Of a DNA stretch of 35,618 nucleotides, positions 17,103 to 23,856 are shown in pieces. The notes below the pieces were generated by a model. It searched no databases and was not told the DNA's origin. It saw only the letters and a program-made list of their open reading frames with translations. Each line of letters starts with the position of its first letter. The stretch's first letter is position 1. The DNA is from Anaerolineae bacterium (GTDB lineage: Bacteria > Chloroflexota > Anaerolineae > Anaerolineales > UBA11858): assembly GCA_011176615.1 (NCBI GenBank), contig DUEG01000016.1, positions 1 through 35,618 of the forward strand, written 5' to 3'. Made by a program: the position numbers and the translations under genes.

Positions 17103-18155
17103 ATGCTGTCCTCATCTTACAAACCTGTCCTTGAACTTACGCGAGGAAATCTCACCGAATCGATCCATTTTGGGGCTATTGCAGTAACAAATAGCCATGG
17201 CGAACTGATCGCGCACTATGGAAATCCACACCTAACCAGTTTTATGCGATCTAGCGCAAAACCTTTACAAGCGATTGCCCTTATCGAGAGAGAGGGGCAT
17301 AAGCATTTTTCATTCACCCCCGCACAAATTGCCCTTATATGCGCCTCGCATTCAGGAACTGACGCCCATGTTTCAGAACTAAACAAAATGCTTCAGAAGA
17401 TAGGTTCTGATGAAAGCGAACTGCTTTGCGGAGAGCATCCTCCGATCCATGTTCCCACAATGATTGCCATGCATGAGCGAGGGGAGAAAACCAGCCCGAT
17501 TCGGAATAACTGTTCCGGTAAACACATTGGCATGATTGCACTAGCCAAATTACTAGGCATAAATCCAAGCGATTATATAAATAAGAGTCATCCGATTCAA
17601 GAGATCATTCTTAAAGTCATCTCAGATATGTCTGATGTACCTGTAAGCGACATCGAACTTGGTATCGATGGGTGCTCTGTCCCCACCTTTGCTATTCCCT
17701 TATACAATGCAGCATATGCATTCGCAAAGTTATGTGACCCATCATCGTTATCTAAATCACGGGAAAGCGCATGCCGCACAATAGTATCGGCTATGGCAAG
17801 TCATCCAGACATGGTTGGCGGCTCAGAACGCTTCGATACAGATTTTATGTTAGCATCAAGTCAAATTGCAATATCAAAAATGGGCGCTGAGGGTTACTTA
17901 TGTCTCGGATTTCCGCCAGATGAAGATGAAAATCGTCCTAATGGGATTGGTATTGCCATCAAAATTGCGGATGGAGATGGTAAAGGAAGAACACGCCCTG
18001 CAATCGCTTTAGAAACAATCAGGCAACTCGGTTGGTTAAAACAAAAAGAAGCCAATAATCTTTCTAAGTATGGACCGACAAAAAGCCTTCATAATCTTAG
18101 GAATTTGAAAATAGGTGAAATGCATCCATGCTTTACACTAATCCACGACACATAA
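17103..18155 (+). CDS. L-asparaginase II family amidohydrolase
   Basis: A 350-residue protein of the asparaginase II family (the Rhizobium AnsA-like type, distinct from E. coli AnsB). Signatures are ELTRGNLTESIHFGAIAV at the N-terminus, MRSSAKPLQAIALIE (about 45-59), ICASHSGTDAHV, LLCGEHPP, NNCSGKHIGMIALAK (about 137-151) and GIDGCSVPTFAIPL. The predicted reaction is asparagine to aspartate and ammonia in the cytoplasm. Length is slightly above the usual 330. The start is 15 bases after the MBL-fold gene, with no clear ribosome site, so translation may be coupled. The C-terminus runs to within 10 bases of the nth-like gene. Confidence 0.9.
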   Translation: MLSSSYKPVLELTRGNLTESIHFGAIAVTNSHGELIAHYGNPHLTSFMRSSAKPLQAIALIEREGHKHFSFTPAQIALICASHSGTDAHVSELNKMLQKIGSDESELLCGEHPPIHVPTMIAMHERGEKTSPIRNNCSGKHIGMIALAKLLGINPSDYINKSHPIQEIILKVISDMSDVPVSDIELGIDGCSVPTFAIPLYNAAYAFAKLCDPSSLSKSRESACRTIVSAMASHPDMVGGSERFDTDFMLASSQIAISKMGAEGYLCLGFPPDEDENRPNGIGIAIKIADGDGKGRTRPAIALETIRQLGWLKQKEANNLSKYGPTKSLHNLRNLKIGEMHPCFTLIHDT

Positions 18156-18165
18156 CAACCCAATA

Positions 18166-18852
18166 ATGAACGATTCCCAAAAGACAGAAAGCAATATCAA
18201 ACTTGCTATTGAAATACATAATAGACTACTTAATCTTTATGGACCTCCTAAATGGCGCACTCCTTATCCACCCATAGATGAATTAGTCTCTACTATCCTT
18301 TCTCAAAACACAAACGACCATAATCGCGACCTGGCTTTTGGGAAATTGAAGCAAAATTTTGCTACCTGGGAAGCAGTGCGGGATGCTCCAGAAACCTTGG
18401 TGATTGAAACAATTCGCCCCGCAGGGCTTGCGAACCAGAAGGGGCCTCGCATTCAAAATGTTCTCAAAGAAATTACTCGGCAAAAAGGATCGCTAGACCT
18501 GTCATTTCTTCAAGATCTCGCTCCAGAGGAAATTAGAAAGTGGTTATTACAATTCAAAGGTGTTGGTCCGAAAACAGCAGCAATCGTCATTCAATTTGCA
18601 TTTGATAAACCGGCATTTCCTGTAGATACACACATCTACCGTGTAAGTGGAAGGATTGGAATACGCCCATTCAAAATGTCAGTAGAACAAGCGCATAAAT
18701 ACCTCGAAACACTTTTCCCTCCAGAAACATACTACGCAGCCCACCTGAATATCATTCGTTTTGGACGTGAAATCTGTAAGTCAAGAAATCCTTTATGTGA
18801 ACAATGTCCATTTCAGGATGTATGTAATTATTACAAAGAAAACCATATTTAG
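18166..18852 (+). CDS. nth: Endonuclease III-like DNA glycosylase/AP lyase (HhH-GPD, 4Fe-4S)
   Basis: A 228-residue base-excision-repair enzyme that removes oxidised pyrimidines and cuts at AP sites. The helix-hairpin-helix is LLQFKGVGPKTAAIV with the catalytic lysine in GPKTA, and the catalytic aspartate is in FPVDTHIYRVSGRIG. The iron-sulphur ligands are at the C-terminus with C-x6-C-x2-C-x5-C spacing (ICKSRNPLCEQCPFQDVC), exactly the Nth arrangement. The N-terminal LVSTILSQNTNDHNRDLAF has N in place of the usual T-D (QTTD), seen in a diverged subgroup. I call it Nth-like; substrate range may differ from E. coli Nth. Confidence 0.88.
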   Translation: MNDSQKTESNIKLAIEIHNRLLNLYGPPKWRTPYPPIDELVSTILSQNTNDHNRDLAFGKLKQNFATWEAVRDAPETLVIETIRPAGLANQKGPRIQNVLKEITRQKGSLDLSFLQDLAPEEIRKWLLQFKGVGPKTAAIVIQFAFDKPAFPVDTHIYRVSGRIGIRPFKMSVEQAHKYLETLFPPETYYAAHLNIIRFGREICKSRNPLCEQCPFQDVCNYYKENHI

Positions 18853-18942
18853 ATAATTCTCATTATCCATTCTTTTATCACGCTATCTAAGAAATGTTCA
18901 TGGTTAAGATGATATACTCGTCTATGAACGGAAGCGAAAAAC

Positions 18943-18958
18943 CTCCTCTCCCTAGGAG
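18943..18958 (+). promoter_or_regulatory. Hairpin covering the ribosome site of the GMC oxidoreductase gene
   Basis: CTCCT (18943-18947) can pair with AGGAG (18954-18958) across a six-base loop. AGGAG is the Shine-Dalgarno of the gene starting at 18965. A likely promoter is the extended -10 TGA-TATACT (hexamer 18913-18918), which gives a leader of about 40 bases that includes this hairpin. Confidence 0.4.
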
Positions 18959-18964
18959 TCTAAA

Positions 18965-20536
18965 ATGAAAAAGACCCACGAATTTGACTATATCATCATA
19001 GGCAGTGGCTTTGGGGGATCTGTATCTGCATTAAGATTATCCGAAAAAGGATATCGTGTTCTAGTAATTGAGAAAGGAAAAAGACTGGGAGCAAAAGACT
19101 TTCCAAAAACCAATTGGCATTTAAAAAAGTGGCTTTGGTTGCCTCCTTTGCGGTTTTTTGGTTTATTTAGAATAAACTTTTTTCGACACATAACTGTATT
19201 AACGGGTGTTGGTGTAGGCGGCGGTTCTCTCGTTTATGCAAATACCTTACCAATCCCTGACAAGGAATTCTTTGAAGCAAAAAGTTGGTCGAATTTAGCC
19301 GATTGGGAAAATGAACTCAAACCATTCTATCAAATAGGATTGAAAATGCTCGGCGTATCTCCCAATCCCCTCTTAAAAACTGGGGACTTAGCCCTAAAAG
19401 AACTTGCTAAAGAGATAGGAAGAGAAGACCAATTTGAAATTCCCAATGTCGGTGTATTCTTTGGAGAACCAGACATCACGGTACCAGACCCCTATTTCAA
19501 CGGGGATGGACCCGAAAGAACTGGCTGTAATTTCTGTGGTGGATGTATGGTTGGTTGTCGTTATAATGCGAAAAATTCTCTTGATAAGAATTACCTTTAT
19601 CTTGCTGAGAAAAATGGCGCCAAAATCCACGCAGAAGCAGAAGTATATGACGTTAAACCAATCAATAGCTCAGATGGATCTGATGGATATACCATATCTT
19701 GGAAATCATCCACAAAACTCATAAAACAATATGGGAAGTATACTAGTCAAGGAGTAATATTCGCGGGCGGTGTTTTAGGTACTGTTAAATTGCTTCTCGA
19801 ACTAAAGCACTCTTCTCTCCCAAATTTATCTAACAAAGTTGGGCTCGGAATACGCACAAATTCTGAGAGTTTGATAGGTGTAACTACTTTAGACAAAGAC
19901 ACTGTCTTTTCAGATGGAATCGCAATAGGCTCTCTACTCCATACAGATAAACATAGCAGCATGGAACCGGTAAGATATAATTCGGGTTCTGGATTCTGGA
20001 GATTATTACAAAGCCCAATGGTACATGGATCAAGCGCCCTTAATCGAATATGGAAAATATTAACAGAAATTGTCCGACACCCCATTAATAATTTTAGAAT
20101 CTATTTTGTCAATGACTGGGCTAAAAAAACCCAGATTATTTTATTCATGCAAACACTAGATAGCAAATTGCGATTCACAAAAGGGAAATTCGGATTAAGA
20201 ACATCGATAGAACAAGGAAAACCTCCATCCGCTTTTATCCCAGAAGCCAAGAATTTGGTGGATCAGTATTCAAAAATTGTTCATGGCAAGCCTAGAGTTT
20301 TGCTAACAGAGACACTATTTGGTATTCCAACTACGGCTCATATTCTTGGCGGAGCCATTATGGGCATGTCCCCATCCGAGGGCGTTATCGATAAAGATCA
20401 CAATGTGTTCGGATACAAGAATATGATGATATGTGATGGTTCATCTATTACAGCAAATCCAGGTGTTAATCCATCATTAACAATTACAGCCCTTGCAGAG
20501 AGAGCAATAAGTAAAATACCTCCAAAGTTAAATTAG
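18965..20536 (+). CDS. GMC-family FAD oxidoreductase (cholesterol-oxidase-like)
   Basis: A 523-residue flavoenzyme. The FAD dinucleotide motif GSGFGGS is at 13-19 with VLVIEKG at the end of strand 2. GVGVGGGSLVYANTLP (81-96) is the second FAD signature of the cholesterol-oxidase-like branch. The C-terminal GMC region is HILGGAIMGMSPSEGVIDKDHNVFGYKNMMICDGSSITANPGVNPSLTI. Four cysteines at 188, 191, 194 and 198 have C-x2-C-x2-C-x3-C spacing, so a metal or iron-sulphur site is possible. No signal peptide is seen. It probably oxidises an alcohol on a bulky lipid; sterol as substrate is not established. An SCP2 lipid-binding protein follows 76 bases later. Confidence 0.88.
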   Translation: MKKTHEFDYIIIGSGFGGSVSALRLSEKGYRVLVIEKGKRLGAKDFPKTNWHLKKWLWLPPLRFFGLFRINFFRHITVLTGVGVGGGSLVYANTLPIPDKEFFEAKSWSNLADWENELKPFYQIGLKMLGVSPNPLLKTGDLALKELAKEIGREDQFEIPNVGVFFGEPDITVPDPYFNGDGPERTGCNFCGGCMVGCRYNAKNSLDKNYLYLAEKNGAKIHAEAEVYDVKPINSSDGSDGYTISWKSSTKLIKQYGKYTSQGVIFAGGVLGTVKLLLELKHSSLPNLSNKVGLGIRTNSESLIGVTTLDKDTVFSDGIAIGSLLHTDKHSSMEPVRYNSGSGFWRLLQSPMVHGSSALNRIWKILTEIVRHPINNFRIYFVNDWAKKTQIILFMQTLDSKLRFTKGKFGLRTSIEQGKPPSAFIPEAKNLVDQYSKIVHGKPRVLLTETLFGIPTTAHILGGAIMGMSPSEGVIDKDHNVFGYKNMMICDGSSITANPGVNPSLTITALAERAISKIPPKLN

Positions 20537-20612
20537 CCAAAAATTCTTATCATTAGATTAATCACAATACAACCGCAATCTGCGCGGATTAAAAAAGGAG
20601 CACCTTTCAAAT

Positions 20613-21035
20613 ATGGCAATAGAATTCTTAAGCAGCGAATGGCTTCACGCCTTTAAAAATAAACTAAACCTTGACGAAAGATATGCCCGAATTGCAAAAA
20701 ACTGGGAAGGAGATTTTGCCTTTCGCATTGAAGCAGACGAAACCTTTCCGCAAGAAAGGATGCTGTATATGGATTTATGGCACGGGAAATGCAGAAATGC
20801 TTTTCTAATTGATCAAGAAAATAACAAGAATACCAAACCCGCCTACATTCTAAGTGCTACTTACAATATCTTTCTGCGAATCCTTGAAGGAAAACTAGAC
20901 CCAATGCAAGCCATGTTATCAAGAAAATTAAAAGTTTCTGGCAGTATGGCATACATGATGCGGAATATCCCAGTTGTCCTAGATTTTGTGCGATGTGCGA
21001 AGGAAACAACTCAACAGATCAAAACAAATAATTAA
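20613..21035 (+). CDS. SCP2 sterol-carrier-like lipid-binding protein
   Basis: A 140-residue single-domain protein matching the SCP2 fold: an N-terminal helix (SSEWLHAFKNKLN), a central sheet (GDFAFRIEADE, RMLYMDLWHGKCRNAFLI, PAYILSATYNIFLRILEGKLDPMQAMLSRKLKVSGSM) and a final helix. The segment ILEGKLDPMQAMLSRKLKVSGSM is the most family-specific, corresponding to the G-x-L-x-P-x-x-A-x-x-x-G-K-hydrophobic motif. Such proteins bind acyl or sterol-like lipids. AAGGAG lies 13 bases upstream of the ATG. Pairing with the lipid-type GMC oxidoreductase suggests it presents or carries the substrate; that is inference. Confidence 0.82.
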   Translation: MAIEFLSSEWLHAFKNKLNLDERYARIAKNWEGDFAFRIEADETFPQERMLYMDLWHGKCRNAFLIDQENNKNTKPAYILSATYNIFLRILEGKLDPMQAMLSRKLKVSGSMAYMMRNIPVVLDFVRCAKETTQQIKTNN

Positions 21036-21063
21036 AAAATCGCTTTTCAACAAGAACAATACC

Positions 21064-21687
21064 ATGTCTCGGCAAAAAAAGGGAAATCGCTACCGACTAT
21101 TAGTATATTATCGCACTTGGAACCGCTTATGGAAAGAAATGTTCGCCATAGGGTTTCTCCTCCTTATTTTATGGCATTTTGGCTACGATTCCTCTTTTTT
21201 ACATCTTACCCCATTAACAACAAACTTGGTATTGGGCAGTGCAGTCGTTTGTCTTTTTTTTAGCCTAGTTAGTTTCATTGCCCGACGTTTAAATTATGTT
21301 CAACCTTTTCCTACTCATTTACTCTTGGTTACACCCCTTTTAAGATTAAACATTTCTTACAAACGGATTAACAGTGTTCGTCCCATTGATGTCGCTAAAA
21401 TTTTCCATCCATCTAAATTATCTTGGTCACAAAGAAATACAATAGAACCATTTTATGGAATGACTGGCGTTGGTGTCATCCTATATCAATATCCACTGTC
21501 TTACAAATTTCTCCGATTATTTATTCCTCTCTCGCTCTTTTTGCCACACACCACCGGGATTTGCTTGATCGTAAAGGATTGGATGAACTTAAGCACAGAA
21601 ATCGATAGTATGATTGCTTCCCAATTAGATAAAAGAAGAGAAAAAAGAAAACAACCTGGATTAATTACTGACCTCAGAAGTGATTAA
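21064..21687 (+). CDS. Two-TM membrane protein, possible PH-like cytoplasmic domain, function unknown
   Basis: About 207 residues from the ATG at 21064. An in-frame ATG at 20986 exists but would overlap the SCP2 gene by 50 bases and add an uncharacteristic tail, so I prefer 21064. After a basic N-terminus (SRQKKGNRYRLL) come two membrane segments (about 24-43 and 52-72). Then a soluble region reads LLLVTPLLRLNISYKRINSVRPIDVAKIF, with the strand-turn-strand look of bacterial PH domains where a hydrophobic strand leads into YxRIxSVRP. The tail is strongly basic (DKRREKRKQ). Position after the SCP2 gene suggests one operon. I assign no function. Confidence 0.7.
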   Translation: MSRQKKGNRYRLLVYYRTWNRLWKEMFAIGFLLLILWHFGYDSSFLHLTPLTTNLVLGSAVVCLFFSLVSFIARRLNYVQPFPTHLLLVTPLLRLNISYKRINSVRPIDVAKIFHPSKLSWSQRNTIEPFYGMTGVGVILYQYPLSYKFLRLFIPLSLFLPHTTGICLIVKDWMNLSTEIDSMIASQLDKRREKRKQPGLITDLRSD

Positions 21688-21745
21688 CTCGTGCATAAAG
21701 TTTCCCCTAATTGCAGTTATTTTTAAACTTGTTGGAGTGAGTAAC

Positions 21746-21768
21746 ATCACATTAAAATCGTGATTTTT
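21746..21768 (+). terminator. Weak hairpin and T-run after the two-TM protein gene
   Basis: ATCAC and GTGAT (21746-21750, 21760-21764) form a five-base stem with a nine-base loop, followed by TTTTT. The stem is short and AT-rich, so termination would be partial. Confidence 0.3.
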
Positions 21769-21793
21769 GACAATCTTTATATAACACAAACTC

Positions 21794-21802
21794 TGGTATG
21801 AT
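21794..21802 (+). promoter_or_regulatory. Extended -10 promoter of a candidate small RNA
   Basis: TGG-TATGAT, the extended -10 form, in a convergent intergenic region with no protein-coding gene downstream on this strand. A TTGACA lies at 21767-21772 but 24 bases away, too far to act as a normal -35. Transcription would start near 21809. Confidence 0.5.
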
Positions 21803-21808
21803 AATTGT

Positions 21809-21907
21809 ACGAAAGGGAACAAAACCCTTTTCATTCATCGCTGTTTCCTCCTTTGGCGAAAGTTCCCACCGGGTTTTCCTCACCATCTCGGTGGGAACGT
21901 TTTATTT
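21809..21907 (+). ncRNA. Candidate small RNA with C-rich loops
   Basis: About 99 nt between the promoter above and a strong intrinsic terminator. Three hairpins are visible. Hairpin 1 is GAAAGGG (21811-21817) with CCCTTTTC (21825-21832), one bulge. Hairpin 2 is TCGC (21838-21841) with GCGA (21856-21859); its loop holds TTTCCTCCTTT (21844-21854). Hairpin 3 is the terminator, whose loop holds TTTTCCTCACC. The CCUCC and CCUC loop motifs are complementary to Shine-Dalgarno sequences, the hallmark of several sRNA classes that block ribosome binding. The longest plus-strand reading frame here runs on into the opposite gene and looks like a shadow. Existence is inferred from sequence only. Confidence 0.5.
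21862..21907 (+). terminator. Strong intrinsic terminator
   Basis: GTTCCCACCG (21862-21871) and CGGTGGGAAC (21889-21898) form a perfect ten-base stem with a 17-base loop, followed by GTTTTATTT. It ends just inside the stop codon of the convergent histidine kinase gene. The minus-strand flank has only a short T-run, so it works mainly on the plus strand. Confidence 0.85.
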
Positions 21908-23833
21908 ATACGTCTCACTTTCAATGATAGGTAAAACGACTGTAAATTTGCTCCCTTTTCCCAGAGAAGAATCAACCCATATACGCCCCTGGTGATTTTC
22001 AACGATTGATTTCACAATAGCAAGCCCTAAGCCTGTACCAGATATATTATTAGAAACATTACCTGCTCGATAGAATTTATCAAAAATATATGGTTGATCC
22101 GCTGGTGGAATACCTGGCCCATTATCAGAAATTCTGATGATCAATTGTTCGTTTTCCTCATGAGCAGATACTTGGATTTTTCCACCCTCTGGCGTGTATT
22201 TAATGGCATTTCCAACTAGATTATCCATCATTTGTCGCAATCTTGTTGTATCACCAAAAATCTTAGGCAACTCCGGTTCTGCTGATAAATCTAATTTAAG
22301 ATTTTTCTCTATTATTTGGTTACGAAAGTTTTCAAGTGTAAAATTAATAATCGGTAAAATCTGAACAACTTCCTTTCGTGTATCAAAACCAGACTCAATC
22401 CGCCCCAAATCTAATAAGTCGTTGATTAATTCTGTAATGTTTCGGACGCTCAATTGTACCCTTCTAACAAATTCCCGTTGCTGTTGATTGATTTCTCCTG
22501 CTCGTTCGATCAATTCAACATATCCTAAAATTGCAGTCAATGGGGACCTAAGGTCATGAGAAACAGTATTTACAAAATCTGTCTTGATTCTATCTAACTC
22601 TTTCAGGTGTGTAATATCCTGCATTGCTACAATGACACCAACATCCTCAATCGATGTGAGAAGAGCGTTGAAAACACGTCCATCTTCAAGCATAATCTCA
22701 TCCCGGTAATTATAGTCTCCCATATGGCTCTTTAGCATTTCTAATATTGGAGTGCCCTGAAACACATCCTCGATCGTCCCACCTATTATTTTCTTATCTT
22801 CAATCTGGAATGCTTCTTGTACAGTATGATTGACAAGGATTAGTCTACGATCTAATCCCACGACAATCACACCATCTTCAACATTCGTAAGTATTGTTTC
22901 CAGTTGCCTTCGTTCATTTTCAGAATCATTATACAGGCGAGCATTTTCAATTGCGATTACAGCATATTCAGCAAGTGTTTTTAATATAGAAATATGGAGA
23001 GTTGAATAAGCGGATGAATTACTGCGATTATCTACACCTAAAACCCCAATCACTAGACCATGAATAACTAACGGCACATATATTAAGGATTTTACTAAAT
23101 AGGTTGTTTTTATCTTCTGAGGTGCATCAGCATTTATCTCTACCAATTCACCTGTACGTATAACTTTCCCTGCTAAAGTGTCATTAATTGGCAAACGAAA
23201 TGTTTGCACAAACTCATCCTTGAAATTCTTCCCAGCCCGCATGTATAGTTCCCCGCTCTTTTCATCGATCAACAACAAACTACCCTCTTCCGATTCTGTT
23301 AGGTTAACAGCAGCATCTACAACCGAACTAAGAACTTGATCAATATCCAAAGATGCTGTTACTGACCGACCAATTTTACTTAATTGTTCAAGAATATCCA
23401 CTCGTTTTTGTAGGTAATCAGTATTTTTCCGATAAAGTAATTTTGCCCAGTTAGTAAGTTGCTGACCACGCTTCCGGGCTCGTTCAACTGCAGATAAAAC
23501 ATCATCCTTCTTTGTTGGTAAACATAAACATTGTATAGCACCAGTTTCATAAGCGCGAATAATATTTTCTTTATCACTATTGCGAAGAAGCAGAATCACA
23601 GGCAATTCTGGATGACTATGATTGATTCTTGAGGCGAGGTTTAATCCTTCTCTATCTGCAAATTCTTCGTCAATAATCATAAGATTATGGTTTGTTTTCG
23701 CAAGGTATGACTCAATATTATCGACATTACTCACCAAAGTTACATTAAACCCTGCAGGTGTTAATATTGTGCGCTTAAGTAGATTCCCTAAAAATTTATC
23801 TGAAACAGCAACAAGGATATTTTTATCAGACAT
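21902..23833 (-). CDS. Hybrid sensor kinase: receiver-like, GAF, PAS, HisKA, HATPase
   Basis: A 643-residue cytoplasmic protein. A receiver-like domain spans 1-120 with Asp55 at the phospho-acceptor position, but the N-terminal acidic pair is reduced (AVSDK), the switch Thr/Ser position is Leu and the KP lysine is Leu (LCLPT). A helical linker runs to about 150. GAF is about 150-300 (LINDTLAGKVIRTGE, ending AVIAIENARLYND), PAS about 305-410. HisKA has His426 in VSHDLRSPLTAILGY. The ATPase domain has N box NLVGNAIKYTPEGG, G1 SDNGPGIPPADQ and G2 GTGLGLAIVKSIVENHQG, all intact. It starts 23 bases after the pseudokinase gene, in the same operon, suggesting that the two work as a pair. Confidence 0.93.
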   Translation of the reverse strand: MSDKNILVAVSDKFLGNLLKRTILTPAGFNVTLVSNVDNIESYLAKTNHNLMIIDEEFADREGLNLASRINHSHPELPVILLLRNSDKENIIRAYETGAIQCLCLPTKKDDVLSAVERARKRGQQLTNWAKLLYRKNTDYLQKRVDILEQLSKIGRSVTASLDIDQVLSSVVDAAVNLTESEEGSLLLIDEKSGELYMRAGKNFKDEFVQTFRLPINDTLAGKVIRTGELVEINADAPQKIKTTYLVKSLIYVPLVIHGLVIGVLGVDNRSNSSAYSTLHISILKTLAEYAVIAIENARLYNDSENERRQLETILTNVEDGVIVVGLDRRLILVNHTVQEAFQIEDKKIIGGTIEDVFQGTPILEMLKSHMGDYNYRDEIMLEDGRVFNALLTSIEDVGVIVAMQDITHLKELDRIKTDFVNTVSHDLRSPLTAILGYVELIERAGEINQQQREFVRRVQLSVRNITELINDLLDLGRIESGFDTRKEVVQILPIINFTLENFRNQIIEKNLKLDLSAEPELPKIFGDTTRLRQMMDNLVGNAIKYTPEGGKIQVSAHEENEQLIIRISDNGPGIPPADQPYIFDKFYRAGNVSNNISGTGLGLAIVKSIVENHQGRIWVDSSLGKGSKFTVVLPIIESETYK

Positions 23834-23856
23834 ATATATTCTCTACATTGTTTTTT

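Noticed and set aside
18852-18887. GATAAT/ATTATC hairpin and nested TTAGATA/TATCTAA repeat after the nth-like gene
   Set aside because: AT-rich stems with the T-run displaced; could end transcription weakly but not supported enough to list.
20986-21063. Longer N-terminus of the two-TM protein
   Set aside because: It would overlap the SCP2 gene by 50 bases and adds a basic, non-conserved-looking tail; the ATG at 21064 leads straight into the membrane segments.
21767-21802. TTGACA at 21767 paired with TATGAT at 21797 as a full promoter
   Set aside because: The 24-base spacing is far outside the usual 16-19; I rely on the extended -10 instead.
21798-21995. Plus-strand 65-codon frame covering the candidate sRNA
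   Set aside because: Its ATG lies inside the -10 box, it lacks a ribosome site, it runs through a strong terminator and into the opposite gene.
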